Shown: positions 22,170 through 33,640, numbered from the stretch's first letter. The stretch is 64,000 bases of DNA from Poecilobothrus nobilitatus (GCA_947095535.1 OX352772.1:143478660-143542659); one strand, 5' to 3'. The notes: generated by a model from the letters alone, not told the origin. A program made the numbers and translations.

Positions 22170-23206
22170 ACATTTGCTTAAACCAAGCATCAGTTATGTT
22201 GTTCATTTAGTGAACTATCACAATTAACTAAAAAACTGAAAAAGTCATCATTTACAAGGGTTAGTATATTAGTAAATGATGATACTTAGATATTTAATTG
22301 GTCATTACCACTGTTAGTAACTACTAATTAATGTTAATAATGATGTTAATGGTAATAAGAAACAAGAAAAAATCAAAGAAACTAACATGCAAGTTAGATT
22401 AAAATGACTAATCATGCAGATTACGAGAATTAACCATGCTCGCGTAAAGTCTGGCTCTCAGTGCTAATTTGTTAACGCTAATATCGAAGAGCTCAAACCT
22501 TGAGTTAGTCTCTCTTAACATACGCGAAATAGGCTCAAATTTGCCATAGTCTGTAGAATGGTATGACACATTATAAAGCTCGACCGATCTTAAATTATTC
22601 AAATTTTCTCTAAACCTCATTTGTTCGCGAATAGAGGGGGAGTTGATATCACCACGAACTATCTGCTGAACGAATATGATATCCGCCACTAAACGGCGTG
22701 ACTGAAGGGAGTTCAAATTAATTAAAGAAAGTCTAGCTTCATATGGAAGCCCAAGAAAGGTTGCGTAAAGCGAAACGAACAAATCTTTTTTGGACCGATT
22801 CAATACGTGAAATATCTATATCACGATATGGAGACGATACTTGGCTCGAGTTTTCTGGTATAGGTCTTACATAAGTAGTAAAAATTTGATTAGTGACATA
22901 GCGATCAGAAAATTCTTTTGACCAACGCAAAATAAATCCAAGAGTTGAGTTAGCTTTATTTATTATGGAGTTGTAGTGACTCTTGATATCTAACCTACTA
23001 CCAATGATCAGTCCCAAATCAGAAGTGCGATCTGTTCTTTTAATAAGTTCATCGTTGAGGACGTAATCATAATTGATTGCTGAGTTAGCTTGTAACCTTG
23101 AAAAGCTCATAATTAGGCATTTGCTAACATTTAGTTTGAGATTGTTGTTTCTGCAGCATGAACTAAATTGGTTGAGATCATATTGCAACAACTCACAATA
23201 ACTAGT
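22170..23206 (-). pseudogene. Jockey-like RT fragment, unit A2
   Basis: Second copy of the fragment at 15431-16464 with a few substitutions (F to V in DISVNKLAL). The two overlapping frames are 23191-22739 and 22803-22408. It runs up to the assembly gap. Confidence 0.75.
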
Positions 23207-23210
23207 GAAA

Positions 23211-23410
23211 NNNNNNNNNNNNNNNNNNNNNNNNNNNNNNNNNNNNNNNNNNNNNNNNNNNNNNNNNNNNNNNNNNNNNNNNNNNNNNNNNNNNNNNNNN
23301 NNNNNNNNNNNNNNNNNNNNNNNNNNNNNNNNNNNNNNNNNNNNNNNNNNNNNNNNNNNNNNNNNNNNNNNNNNNNNNNNNNNNNNNNNNNNNNNNNNNN
23401 NNNNNNNNNN
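23211..23410. other. Assembly gap (200 N)
   Basis: Exactly 200 undetermined bases between unit A2 and a DINE-like fragment. The last bases before it, ACTAGTGAAA, resemble the A1/A2 junction ACTAGTTGAAA, so the gap may hide further units. Confidence 0.95.
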
Positions 23411-23578
23411 TATCCCAAGAGGATGCCTTTTTTACGTTCCTGAAATTCGAGTTGAATAAGACACAAAATGGAAGAAGTTCAAGCAGCTGCCAAAAAAACT
23501 TAATTCGAATTATTCAGGTGTAGGGTATTAATAAGTCGGTTGCATCGACTTACTGTTACATTTACTTGTTTTTTTTTA
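23411..23578 (-). mobile_element. DINE-1/Helentron-like fragment, copy 2 (inverted)
   Basis: The reverse complement of the left ends of 1886 and 36225: contains CCTGAAATTCGAGTTGAATA, AATTCGAATTATTCAGGTGT and AAGTCGGTTGCATCGACTT. It breaks off at the gap. Confidence 0.75.
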
Positions 23579-24255
23579 CCTTTGTTATTACTTTTATTAT
23601 TGTTATTATTAATCTTATTAGTAGTATTTTGTTTATTGCTATTGTTATTATTATTATAACTATTATTACTTATTTTATTTGATGTTATACTATTAATAGA
23701 AAGTTTTTTATTGTTGTTTATATTAGTAAACGGGATGGCAAAAGGATTTAGTAAACGTTTATTTTTGTCAGTGTTGAACTTCGTGTATGTGTTAGTAGGT
23801 GAAATCTCTAAATTAGTATTGCTTGCAAATTTTTTTATTATTGTACCTTTTTTCCATCGCTTGTAATTAATTATTTCGCAAACTTTGGATATAGGTACAA
23901 CAACTTTAAAAGATTTGTATTTTGGTTTATATCTAAGATTCTTGAAGTTGAACTTGTTCCGTTAATGATAAAGCTGAGGATGAAGATGGTAAGATAGCCA
24001 GATTGGAACTACATTGAAAAATTGCATTAAGTAATGAATTGTCATAGGTGTTATTAGATGATGTATTAGATTTTGAATCCAAAACATCTTTAGTTACTTT
24101 ATTAGTGTATTCCACCGTTTCAGAGATTAACACCCTCTAGAAGCATTTAGGCAGATTCCGTGAAAACGTTTCTTGCTAAAACTATTGTATGTTACAAATT
24201 CAGTTTTTGCATCGAAAACTGTACAGAAATGGCTGTTACATTTATTTGCATTCAT
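23579..24255 (-). pseudogene. Possible non-LTR ORF1 (gag-like) fragment
   Basis: Reading from an ATG at 24255: a Cys/His-rich start (CNSHFC, then FHGICL), reminiscent of the PHD-like finger in some CR1/jockey ORF1 proteins, followed by a stop. After frame changes there is a Ser/Thr-rich region, then YKSFKVVVPISKVCEI and YKRWKKGTIIKKFA, a layout seen near the C-terminus of such ORF1 proteins. An Asn-rich run follows. The reading frame is broken at least twice. The identification is tentative and another zinc-finger pseudogene is possible. Confidence 0.35.
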
Positions 24256-25239
24256 GTTTTTGTTTAATTTTTTTGTTTTTGTTTTTAAGTAATAACAATA
24301 AAAATTGAGTCAAAAAATATAAAATTTTATTTTAATTATAAAAATTTAAAATATTGAATCAGCTATTTGTTATTTTTAACACAAAAACACAGCACAGTTT
24401 TCTAATTTTCTTTTTTTAAAGCAAAAAACAAAATGAGTTCAAGATCTTTTGTAATTTTTTTATTTTTGATGTAATTAAAATTTTTTATTTTTATTGTTTT
24501 GTTTATTATTTTTTTTTATTCTTTTACTTAAGTTATGAATAAATGGAAAGTATTAAAGTAATTAAAAGAATTTAAAATTAGCTCGTCTACTTAATACAGC
24601 GTCAAAAATTTGAAATATGCATGTGTTGTGTTGAGTTATTCTTTTTGAGATGAGATCTATAAAATTATATTTTAAAATTATAAGAACAACATTTTGCTTG
24701 TAATGCATAGATAGAGATATATATGTATCTATGTTAAAATCAATTTTTGGAGAAAAAAAAATCAGTTCGAAGAAAATGAATTATGAACAGAATCAACAGA
24801 ATAAATGAATGAAAAATTTTTTTTTGTTTTGTTTTTCTTATGATTTTTCCTTTCCTTTTATTGCCGCCCGTAACTATCATAGTTTGAAAAACTAAAAGTA
24901 TTTTCAATGCGATTTCTTTATGTGTTATATGTTTTTTGCTATAAGTAATTCATAATAAAAAACAAATTAAATAAATTTTACAAATTTTTTCATTTATTTT
25001 TGTTCTTGACTAAAATATTAGAAATTTTATTTTCTAGTAGTACAGGTATTTATATATTTAATAACATATTCTCGTACATTTTATTCAGCATTTTTATCGT
25101 GTAAATTCGTGCATTTTTATCGCCATAAATTCGAAAGGACACCCTGTATCTGCCAATCATTGAAAACTATACACTGATTTTTAAAGTATTACAAAATTTC
25201 CGGTTTATCTGGAACTCCACTATACGAATCAAATTATTC
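24256..25239. other. Gene-free AT-rich stretch
   Basis: Only homopolymer-rich sequence and short AT repeats. No RNA or protein signal recognised. Confidence 0.6.
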
Positions 25240-26451
25240 TGTGCCATGCTTTGAAATAGAAGGAAGTGGTTTTGTTAACCTTCCCTCAATTATAATTGTA
25301 GCCTGATTAAGTAGAGCTTAATATACTTCATTTCCTGATGCATCTGGAGTTAAATCAAAGGCTAGTAAAAAAATCCATTACTAAACATAGTTTTCGTCAA
25401 CTGTTGACCTTTTCGTTATGATATATTCCTGTACCTGAAAAAGTGTGTGATACGCACGAGTATGACAATTACTCTCTTCTGTGAAACTAGCTGCATTTTC
25501 TGAGCTAAGAATTTGCATTCCATTTACATAAAGCATAAATTGTGAAATATCAAAATATTTAAAATTATATGGATTTTTTGACCTCTTTCCAGAGTAACCC
25601 ACACTTTCTGCATGCAAAATATGATTGTATTTGGTAACTGCCCAATGAAAACATTGTAAAGTAAATTGATGAGCTGTTCATTAAAATTGTAAAACTTTTT
25701 ACATCTTCGAGTTCTTAATGCATATTTAGCATTGGATTTCCCAAGAACAGCATTGTGTGCTAACAGTACGCTTGGATTAACGGTAACATGCCTAATAAAT
25801 AGCGTGGCTTCTATCATTTTTAATTGTGATTCATTAGAATCTTCTGCAAAAAGATAAAAGTCTGGTTTTTCAAATGTTAAAACTATACGAATGTCAACAT
25901 TATTTATAAGTAGAGTAGATTGATTAGACATATCAACGTGTAGTTTAAAAATAAGTTCCACTACATTGCTATTATGATACAATTTTTCGCTCTCTTTTGA
26001 CCCATTATTATCAAATTTTGCTATAATTGCTTTATCTAAAATCCATTTTAAGCATTCTAAATGAGTTGCAACAGCAATAATGATTCAATATAAGCTCTAT
26101 CGTGATAGCTTCCATCAGATGGTGTTATATTTTTGCCATTTAATTGTACATTATATTGTTTTATTAAAGAACACAAAATGTTATTAACTACACTTGGTTG
26201 TATTATTATTTTTCCATCAGCAGTTTTATCATCATTCCAAAGTGTTCCACCTTTCTTTAAGATCTGTACTTTTAATCTCAAATTTGTAGAAAACAAATAT
26301 CTACATGTATCGCCATGACCCAGTGAAAGGAATTTAAAGGGCTGTCAAAAGAAACCATAGGATTGTAGGAAACTTCTTCAGATCGTAAAATGCTAGACTG
26401 AATGGGTTGGGTTTTAAAAATATCCAACTCAGATTTCATACACTCAATCAT
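25240..26451 (-). pseudogene. Maverick major capsid protein (double jelly-roll)
   Basis: Starts at 26451 (MIECMKSELDIF). Recognisable family blocks in order: a strand-rich N-terminal part (FSTNLRLKVQILKKGG), the insertion-loop block QLNGKNITPSDGSYHDRAYIES near 26120, MIEATLFIRHVTVNPSVLLA near 25800, YNVFIGQLPNTIIF near 25640, NPYNFKYFDISQFMLYVNG, SNCHTRAYHTLF near 25460 and LAFDLTPDASGNEVY near 25330. The last stretch (ALLNQATIIIEGRL) reaches about 25240. This is the protein often annotated as 'F54H12.2-like'. In Polintons it is the capsid-forming double jelly-roll protein. At least three frameshifts or stops make it non-functional. A second relic lies at 39786-42065. Confidence 0.85.
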
Positions 26452-26573
26452 AATAAATCAAAACTATCTCTTGGTTTCTTTTTGTTATTATCTTTGCGTG
26501 GTTTTGACGTAAAATAATTTAAGTTTTTAATGAATGGTCTTTTTATAGCTTTTCGTTTTCTTTTGTCAGAACC

Positions 26574-26860
26574 CTACATTTCATTAAATTTTAGTACGGC
26601 ACCACATCGTACATTTTTAACAATCTTTTTACTACGATCTTGCATAACTTCTTTTACATTTGCACCAAATGCAATATCAGATAAAGCATTGATACCAGAG
26701 TTAATAACATCCTTTTTCAAAATATCAGTGCCTGAAGTAAATAATGGTTTCAAATATCTAAAAAGTCCTCCAAAAAAGGTTCCCAATCCACGACTTCATC
26801 AAGAAGATACGGTTGATTGTATTAAAGGACCGATATCATCAAGTCGTCTACCAGAATGAA
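26574..26860 (-). pseudogene. Short glycine-rich Maverick protein
   Basis: About 70 codons open: GTFFGGLFRYLKPLFTSG, then ILKKDVINSGINALSDIAFG and a lysine-rich tail. A probable N-terminal extension (RRLDDIGPLIQST) lies in the same frame upstream, before two stop codons. A small protein of this kind, with an amphipathic glycine-aromatic start and basic tail, is regularly found next to the capsid genes of Mavericks. By analogy with adenovirus core or membrane-active peptides it may bind DNA or membranes. That role is an inference. Confidence 0.65.
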
Positions 26861-26939
26861 TTAAATAATACTTATAGTACACTCTCTCCACAATGAATAA
26901 AATAAAATAACATATAGTTTATAGTAAAATCGCTTTTAT

Positions 26940-27887
26940 TTATACTTTTTTAAAATGTAATACAATTTTTGTTGGAATTGAACTATTGGAAAAGTTTATT
27001 TTATATCCGTATTTATCACAAAAAAGTAGTGAAATGTTATTAAATGATTTCACCACATTATAATATTGAATATTACTGAATTTTTTTATAGTATCTGTGA
27101 AAACATTTTGTATGTTAACAGATCTTAAACACCTTTCATCTTTATCACCTATATGTATGTCTGTGTATATAAAAAACATATCTGGTTTAATAATTGAAAT
27201 CAATTGTACACTATCTATAAAAGTTTTGAAAGCCTCTATTACACGTGGTTTAAATTTTTTAAATTCTGCAAGTTTCGAAGATACTTGATTGACACATGTT
27301 GTCAAAATTCCCAACCAGAAATTAATTTTAATTAATTTTTTTAAGCGTAATGTTTTCAAATTGTAAGCGGAATTTGCTCTTTTTTTATATCTATTTTAGG
27401 TCTAGTACCACATATTGTAGTGTAACTTATATTTTTAGGCATCTCCTCAGCTTTTGCTAGTTATATATAATTAACATCATCGTTTATAAAATTAAAAATT
27501 CCCCAAATCAACTGTCGTTCAACTTCTTTTCTTGTAAACCTATTAAGTGGACGTATATTTTGAATTAGTGTTGGTAGTAGAAAAATTTTCCAGTCACATA
27601 ATATTTGTTTTTCTATGTATGGAATATGTTATTAACTACAACTCCTATCATATCTTTCTGCATACGTTTAATAAATATTTGAGTACTTTTTTCCCATTCT
27701 TCACCATACACATTTGGAACGAAATCATTAAAATACATTTCTGAAATACCGACTTCCTCCATGAAACACACATTTATTTATTCATTTTATTTGTAAAACA
27801 TGATAATGAATTTTCTGGATAATAGTTCATAGATGAATTACTATGTAAAGTGACATAAAATTCATCATTTACTTGAATGTTGTCCAT
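26940..27887 (-). pseudogene. Maverick minor capsid (penton-type) protein
   Basis: The start at 27887 reads MDNIQVNDEFYVTLHSNSS, the typical opening of Maverick minor capsid proteins. A frameshift/stop follows near 27770 and more in 27690-27360. The C-terminal half is open at 27359-26940 with KPDMFFIYTDIHIGD and, at its end, YGYKINFSNSSIPTKIVLHF. In Polintons this single jelly-roll protein forms the vertices. Broken in at least three places. Confidence 0.75.
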
Positions 27888-27995
27888 GAGCTTGCAGATT
27901 TATTCTTGCGAATTCGAAAATTAAGTTCCGTTTGAGCTGATCTGCTATAGCTAACCTTAAAACATGTCTCGATGAATAATTTAACTCTTTGTTAT

Positions 27996-28546
27996 TTATA
28001 GTTTTTTCTTTTTCGTTGGTGGGTTTGCGCTATCTAAAGGAACAGTTATAATGTATCCTGTATTAGTTTCAAAAATTTGTACATTTTGATTTCTAATTGA
28101 TTTTCTTTTTCTAAAACGTTCTGCAACTGAAGCAGCTGACAATGCTTTTGTTAAAACATTTTCTTGAATTTCATCATCAAATACTTCGTCATCAGCTTCT
28201 GCTTTATATACTTCCTCTTCTTCAGGTACTTGTATTCCAACATTTTTATATTCAGGAAAATGCGACTGAGATCCCGCATCTATATACATTGGTTTGGCAC
28301 GAGTTTGAGTACCTTTTGTTTCCGTACTTTCTCCTCTTTATTTGTAGAAAGTTCTCGTGTTTTGTTTCTTATGTTAAATAGATTTTGTCTTGTATAAATA
28401 ACATTTTTGAGTGTCCGTAAGTTTATCTAACAATATTTTTTCATAATGTTATGCAACTCATTGAGTTCAACGTCTGCATTTTGCTTCATTTTCTCATTAT
28501 TCTCAGGTTTTAGAATTATCATTTTGTTAAATGTGGTATTATTCAT
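27996..28546 (-). pseudogene. Maverick small protein of unknown function
   Basis: Begins at 28546 (MNNTTFNKMIILKPENNEK), continues through an NEK/ELN helix-rich part, and after a frameshift near 28300 reads KPMYIDAGSQSHFPEYKNVG, an acidic run (VPEEEEVYKAEADDEVFDDE) and a basic tail (NPPTKKKKL). Proteins opening with such a LxPE motif and coiled coil are common between capsid and ATPase genes of Mavericks. Their role is unknown. Its ATG overlaps the stop of the preceding ORF as ATGA. Confidence 0.55.
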
Positions 28547-28762
28547 TTTATAAAATTTCCGATTAGCCCTGATAGTACTGCACCAAGAAGTGAAGGTAAA
28601 AATGCACCACGTTGAATAATGATTTTTCTTTTGCTATTTATAGATTTTTGCCCTCAAGGTGACCTTAATTCTTTTTTATACTTTCGTAATACTTTTAGCT
28701 TTTAAAATATTTACAGAGATTTCGCAAAATGTTTTTATTACTTCACGGTTACAGGGTTTCAT
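28543..28762 (-). pseudogene. Maverick small basic/hydrophobic protein
   Basis: Starts MKPCNREVIKTFCEISVNI at 28762 and, after a frameshift near 28670, ends RKIIIQRGAFLPSLLGAVLS-GLIGNFIK. A helical cysteine-containing start, a basic middle and a Q-R-G-x-F-L hydrophobic tail are typical of a small protein repeatedly seen in arthropod Mavericks. Function unknown, possibly membrane or DNA binding. Confidence 0.55.
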
Positions 28763-28782
28763 AATTACTTTCTGGAATTCTA

Positions 28783-29445
28783 TTAGAGGTTTTTTATAAG
28801 TGTAATATATGACGATTGGTCTTCATACGTTTCATATTCTTCGCCAAATTGTTCTAATTGATCTCTCGTACAATAACACAAACATTTTCCAAATATATCA
28901 CTTATTAATCGAAATATATCATTAACGTCTTGAGTAAGATCTATTAATATATAGCCATATGGGACTGACTTCACATTATTATATACTTTTTCAAATGCTT
29001 TGATTTGATTGGGACATATTTGGCGAGCTAGAGGTAATATATGCGATTTGTCTCTTGGGTTTTTGAAAAGTACTATATATTTACAGTTAAGTGAATATCT
29101 CTTGAAAATTTACCCTGGTGAAAAACATTTTGTGTTACAAATATTACAGATAAATTTCATTGATGTGATCCTCTAGTAAATAAATCAAATACATACTTAT
29201 CATGAGAATTTAATATCATATCATCGATAATAATTAACAAAGGTTTTTGATTATCATGAAAATCTGGAATAGTGTTACTATATTCTACATCTTTGATATA
29301 TTTTGGAATGGCATTTTTGTTTGAATTACACCAAATAATTTTATTAATATGTGGTTGTATATTTTCTTTTTTACATTTTATTAAATTATGAATAAAAGTG
29401 GTTTTATCCCTCCGCCATCATAATATTAAATGGGTGGAACAGCAT
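28783..29445 (-). pseudogene. Maverick DNA-packaging ATPase (FtsK/HerA type)
   Basis: The enzyme pumps DNA into capsids. The Walker A region at ~29435-29400 is damaged (the strand before it and GKTTFIHNL-like residues survive in different frames). Walker B is clear (PLLIIIDDM near 29240), followed by FDLFTRGSHQ, VTQNVFHQG near 29110 and, after several stops, SVPYGYILIDLTQDVNDIFR in the open frame 28974-28783. The order is that of Polinton ATPases. It carries several frameshifts. Confidence 0.75.
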
Positions 29446-29560
29446 AGTTGTATTAGTTAAAAACTAACACTAGTAATCTATATTTATAGGAAAAGCCCTT
29501 TTTCCGAAGTAAATATAAATGTAAATTTAGTTATTCTAATAAACATTATTCCGTAAACAA

Positions 29561-29830
29561 CATGGATAATCAAATTTTCGTAGTTGACCTACAATTTTTA
29601 AAAGGAAATGAAAAGCAATAATTTCTAAAAGAACTATATACTAGAAGAAGGAAGTTGAACTCCTTCTGTATATCAATTCAAACCACCATACCCTGCGGAA
29701 GATTTTAGTTCAGAGGAAAATTATAATAACCAGTATTGAGAAAATAAAATAAATGGACTTAAGAGTAGGTTAAAAGCTATGTGGAACTCAAACTTTATGT
29801 AAAAGTTCCTCTACGTACTAGTGACTATAA
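29561..29830 (+). pseudogene. Plus-strand Maverick-associated fragment
   Basis: An ATG at 29562 gives MDNQIFVVDLQFLKGNEKQ, then a stop. A shifted frame continues YQFKPPYPAEDFSSEENYNN. Short proteins starting 'V-D-x-Q-x-F' and carrying 'F-K-P-P' occur near viral-like elements in arthropod genomes, with unknown role. The divergent position next to the ATPase suggests a gene from the same element. Confidence 0.35.
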
Positions 29831-30602
29831 AAATTGAAAGCTTTCAAAGCTCAAAAAGTTCTTTTAATTTTTTCATACATTTTTCGCTTTATCTATTGAT
29901 CATACACGCTATAATAAGTTCAATTTGATTGTGTGTAGTATTCTATTTTTTTCTCGCAATCAGATACATAAAATAATATATAAATTATATGTACAACGTA
30001 TCACGTATACGTAAGCATATAACACACATATAAAGTACTTAAAAAAATATTCATTCCTTAATTTTTGGGAAATAAGTACATATTTTCAAATATTTCAGAT
30101 ATCATAAAATTTTATATTTGTTAGATAAAGCCATTGGGTAAATGATTTAGACGTTGAAATGCTTTTAAAGCAGAAATGACATATTTATTAAATTTCATTT
30201 CGTTAAATTATAGAATTATATTTTTTTATTATTAAATTCATATAAAAATTAAATTTTTGAAATGTGTTTATATTTTTTTTGATAACATAGTAAAAAAAAA
30301 ATTTTACTTGTATTTTTCACAAGTGGAATTATAAAAGTAAATATTTTATAACGAATTTCAAAAAAGATTATCTAGGTATGCAAATATAGAAATAATAAAA
30401 ACATATAATTTTTTTTTAGAATTTTTTATTACAATTTTGATTAATTTTATATAATAACATTTAATACAATTTTTTAATAGTTAACATTTACGATAATTAT
30501 ATATTAATTAGAAAATTTGAATTAATACAAAAAATTATTTCATTTAGTTATTAGAAGTTAATATTATAAATCAAGGAAGCTACTCATTTCTTACTCTCAT
30601 AT
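29831..30602. other. Gene-free AT-rich stretch
   Basis: Homopolymer-rich sequence without coding or RNA signal. The right boundary of the Maverick block is presumably here but no terminal repeat is visible. Confidence 0.55.
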
Positions 30603-31760
30603 TTCTAGGTATGTATACAGGGATCAGAAATTTCAAATAATAAGAAATTATTATAAAATAGTTCTAACTTGTTCTTCAATTTTTCTATAAAAAATTTTTC
30701 CTCCTTTTCAACTCGAATAAATAAGTATTTTGCAGTCCATACTCCTAATAAACAAAATTCCTTTTTTGTTATATGTAATTGACTTTGAATTTGATAAAAG
30801 TAATCATGTGTTCTTTTAATTTCTATACAGCTTTTTTCATTGTTATATTTTAAATATTAATTTTTTTACATTGATGGCTTCTTCTATTGAACAATCTTTA
30901 GCAGAATATGGACATTTTACTTCGCAAATTCCTTCACTGTTAATTAAACCATCTGCAGTTTTTTATGGTTACGTTAGCTTGTTCTTCAAGCTTACTAATA
31001 GCGTCCTTTTCATGAATTTTAGCATAAAATATTTGTTCACCTTGTGGAAATGAATAAAGTTTATTTTTAATTATATTGTGGTAGCTAACGTCACTTCTTA
31101 CTATACAAATGAATATGAAGATTCTGATTGTTCTTGCGTATTAATTTGTATTTGCATTCTATTGACGATATTTTCTGTTAATTTATTTTTATATGTTCCA
31201 TTTTTCTTTTTAAAAGTTCAAAAGGTATATCTGGTTTTTCACAAGTATCTGCTCCGTAATTTATGTCTGTTGATTGTTTCTTCTGATATGTATGATGGTA
31301 TAATTTCTTTTTTTTTTGTCGACTTCTTCATTTTCATTTTCCTCAGAAGTATATAGATGAAGTTTTCTATTACACATAGAGCATTCAAAAAATATCTTAC
31401 AGTTTAAACCATATTGAACTTCTTCCACTATTACCAAGTTTTCCATTGTGCAACCAAACTGATTTCCATGAGTAAGAATAGATTTTAACTGTAGGAACAT
31501 TTATTAGGATTTTAACTATAGGAACAACAATTTAAATATACAATTCTTTTACCGCTTAGCATAATATCGATCTTTTTTGTATTTGTTCTCAAAATGGAAA
31601 GTTTTGCAGTTTCACAGTAAGTAGTTTCAGCTGGTTTTTGATGGTTCAAACGTTCAGATTGTTGGAAATCAGTAATATTCAATGTTTGTCCTTTATTGTT
31701 TTCTTTTGAATTAATTTTGCCGGAACTGCTTTCAACTCTCTTTCCAGATTTTCTCCTATA
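30603..31760 (-). pseudogene. YqaJ-like exonuclease gene relic with Cys-rich N-terminal region
   Basis: The N-terminal part (31560-31261) has MLSGKRIVYLN, a CxxC pair (ECSMCNRK) and GNQFGCTMENL, as in multicopy arthropod proteins that pair this Cys-rich domain with a YqaJ nuclease. The long middle region is missing. At 30970-30870 the nuclease core begins: DGLINSEGICEVKCPYSAKD (catalytic D, then E-x-K as EVK intact). The frame then breaks and continues with CIEIKRTHDYFYQIQSQLHIT, FCLLGVWTAKYLFIRVE and a C-terminal helix to 30603. Unlike the relic at 4304, the E-x-K lysine is retained. Stops and the missing middle show it is dead. Confidence 0.65.
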
Positions 31761-33640
31761 AAATAAAATAAATTAATTTAAAATAATATATTATCAAGAT
31801 ACGTTATAATTTTTAATCTAATTTCAATTAACTCACCAATTAACTCACTCACTCGCAATTCTTCTTTTAAAAGCATGGATTTTTTTTCCCAAAAGTATCT
31901 TTCTCCATGTTTTTTTATGTTTTAAATTATTAAATAATGTAAATGAAATTAATGAGTTATTCTTTTGTAATAATTATTACTTTATAAATACATTTTACAA
32001 AAATCCTTTTCTTTTATACACTTGACACAAAACTTACAAAAAACTTACAAAAAATGTTTACACTTTTTTCCCTTTCATTTTTTTTTTTTGATGAACAATA
32101 ATTAGTCAATTGACCAATAAGTCAAATAATTTGAATTACTTTATTATTGCATTGACTATAATGTACAAAACAAGCTTTTTGCCTAAAATTGCATATTAAA
32201 AAAGTAAAGTGCAATTATACCTGGAATTTAAACTAATTTTGCATTGAATAACATAGAATATATTTTTTCATCATGGAAATCAAATCAGATTAGGTAACGG
32301 TATTTTAAATTTATGACCTATTTATCATTTTGACTAATCATTTACAAATTTTCATTAGTATTATAATTCATCATGCAATATAATAACAATGACAAAAGGA
32401 CATAAGTTTTAAGGTATAAATGCATTTTTTTCGTGGTTTAATTTTTTAAATTAAATTTTTTTAAATCTTGTAAAATTATTTTTGAATACTTGTAATATTA
32501 TTTTTTAAGTAAGAAAACTTTGTAATATAATTAGATGCTCAAATAAAGTTAAGAGATATAAATGTCTTTTTTCTCCTGAAAAAAATGTTTATATAACATT
32601 GAATAAATAAATAAATATAATCTCTATTGTAGAAACAAGCGAATGTAAATTTTGAGAATAGTATTTTTGTTTTTCATTCATTCTTTACTGTACTTATCAA
32701 TAATAATAAAAATTCACATACACATGCACAGACACATACACATTATGTGCAATCAAATATTCTTAAAATTCTTATCTTCACTAACGAAAGAAATATGCAA
32801 ACAATTACAAAAACAACTTTTATCAGCACCAAAGTTCTACAGCAGATATTTAATGATACTTTTTTTTATTTGTGTGCGTTAATTGAAAATTTTCAAAAAT
32901 ATTTAAAAATGAAATATAAATTGAAATTAAATTGTTTTGTAATTTATAATCAATTATAATTAAATTTTTATATTGAATCTAATAATAAAAATATCATTCT
33001 ACTATTTAAAGAAAAAAAATTTAATAAATATCTTGTCATTTCAGTTGTGGAGACATTTAAAAATTGAACTTTGGTTTTAAAACTGTGCCAAAATTGAGAC
33101 AAAATTCAAAAATCTTGTCCTTAAGGCAACTTCTGAGAATATCTCTGCAAAAAATCAGGAGGATTTGTTAATAATTGTGAGTGCCCCAAGGTTCAAACCA
33201 GAACAATACCCTAAAAAACGCTAAAATTTCAACTTCATTCAATATTTTCGTCCACTAATAAAACATTTTTAAAAAAACGCTTCGCTATGTCCTAGCCCTA
33301 AGTATCCTTGGTCGAATGCCGAAAACCCCATTCCGATATTTTCAAAAATGTGAGTGCCCCAAGGTTCAAACCAAAAAAATAAGCTGTGTTTAACCTACTC
33401 TTAAATGGAACGGTTTAGTTGAATATTTAAACATAAAACCTATATTAAAATACTTTTTAGAATCAGCTGAAAAACTTTATGTTTAAGAAGATCAAAAAAA
33501 CATTTTCTGGAAAAGTACATTAGCAGCATTAAAATAGAAGATCTAAGCAGAGACTTACCGTCATTATCAAAGATTGAAAATTTTAAATCAACATGTCCTC
33601 ACTACACAAACATCAGTTTCAGATGTGCTATAAAAAATGT
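31761..33640. other. Gene-free AT-rich stretch
   Basis: No convincing coding region. Contains one duplicated 23-base block (33178 and 33352). The short plus-strand open frames near 32650-32960 have low-complexity composition. Confidence 0.55.
33178..33380. repeat. Repeated GAGTGCCCCAAGGTTCAAACC block
   Basis: GTGCCCCAAGGTTCAAACCA occurs at about 33181 and again at about 33354, roughly 173 bases apart, in otherwise unrelated AT-rich sequence. Confidence 0.7.

Larger units (their letters stand above)
16465..23206 (-). repeat. Composite tandem unit A2 (~6,742 bp)
   Basis: A second head-to-tail copy of 9756-16464. The offset changes from 6,709 to 6,674 and then 6,744 because of a deletion in RNase H and extra RT sequence relative to A1. 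Apart from these, substitutions are rare. It ends ACTAGT at 23206, four bases before the assembly gap. Confidence 0.95.
25240..29830 (-). mobile_element. Decayed Maverick/Polinton block
   Basis: Six neighbouring minus-strand reading-frame remnants have the content and order of the virion-gene block of arthropod Maverick/Polinton elements: packaging ATPase, small basic protein, small acidic-to-basic protein, minor capsid, short glycine-rich protein, major capsid. A diverging plus-strand fragment lies at 29561. No integrase, protein-primed polymerase, protease or long terminal repeats could be found, so only the morphogenesis part remains. Confidence 0.75.

Noticed and set aside
23131..23466. 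Open frames crossing the N run
   Set aside because: They consist mainly of undetermined bases.
32652..32959. Short plus-strand frames of 70-76 codons
   Set aside because: Low-complexity AT-rich composition with no motif, and two overlapping frames of similar length.
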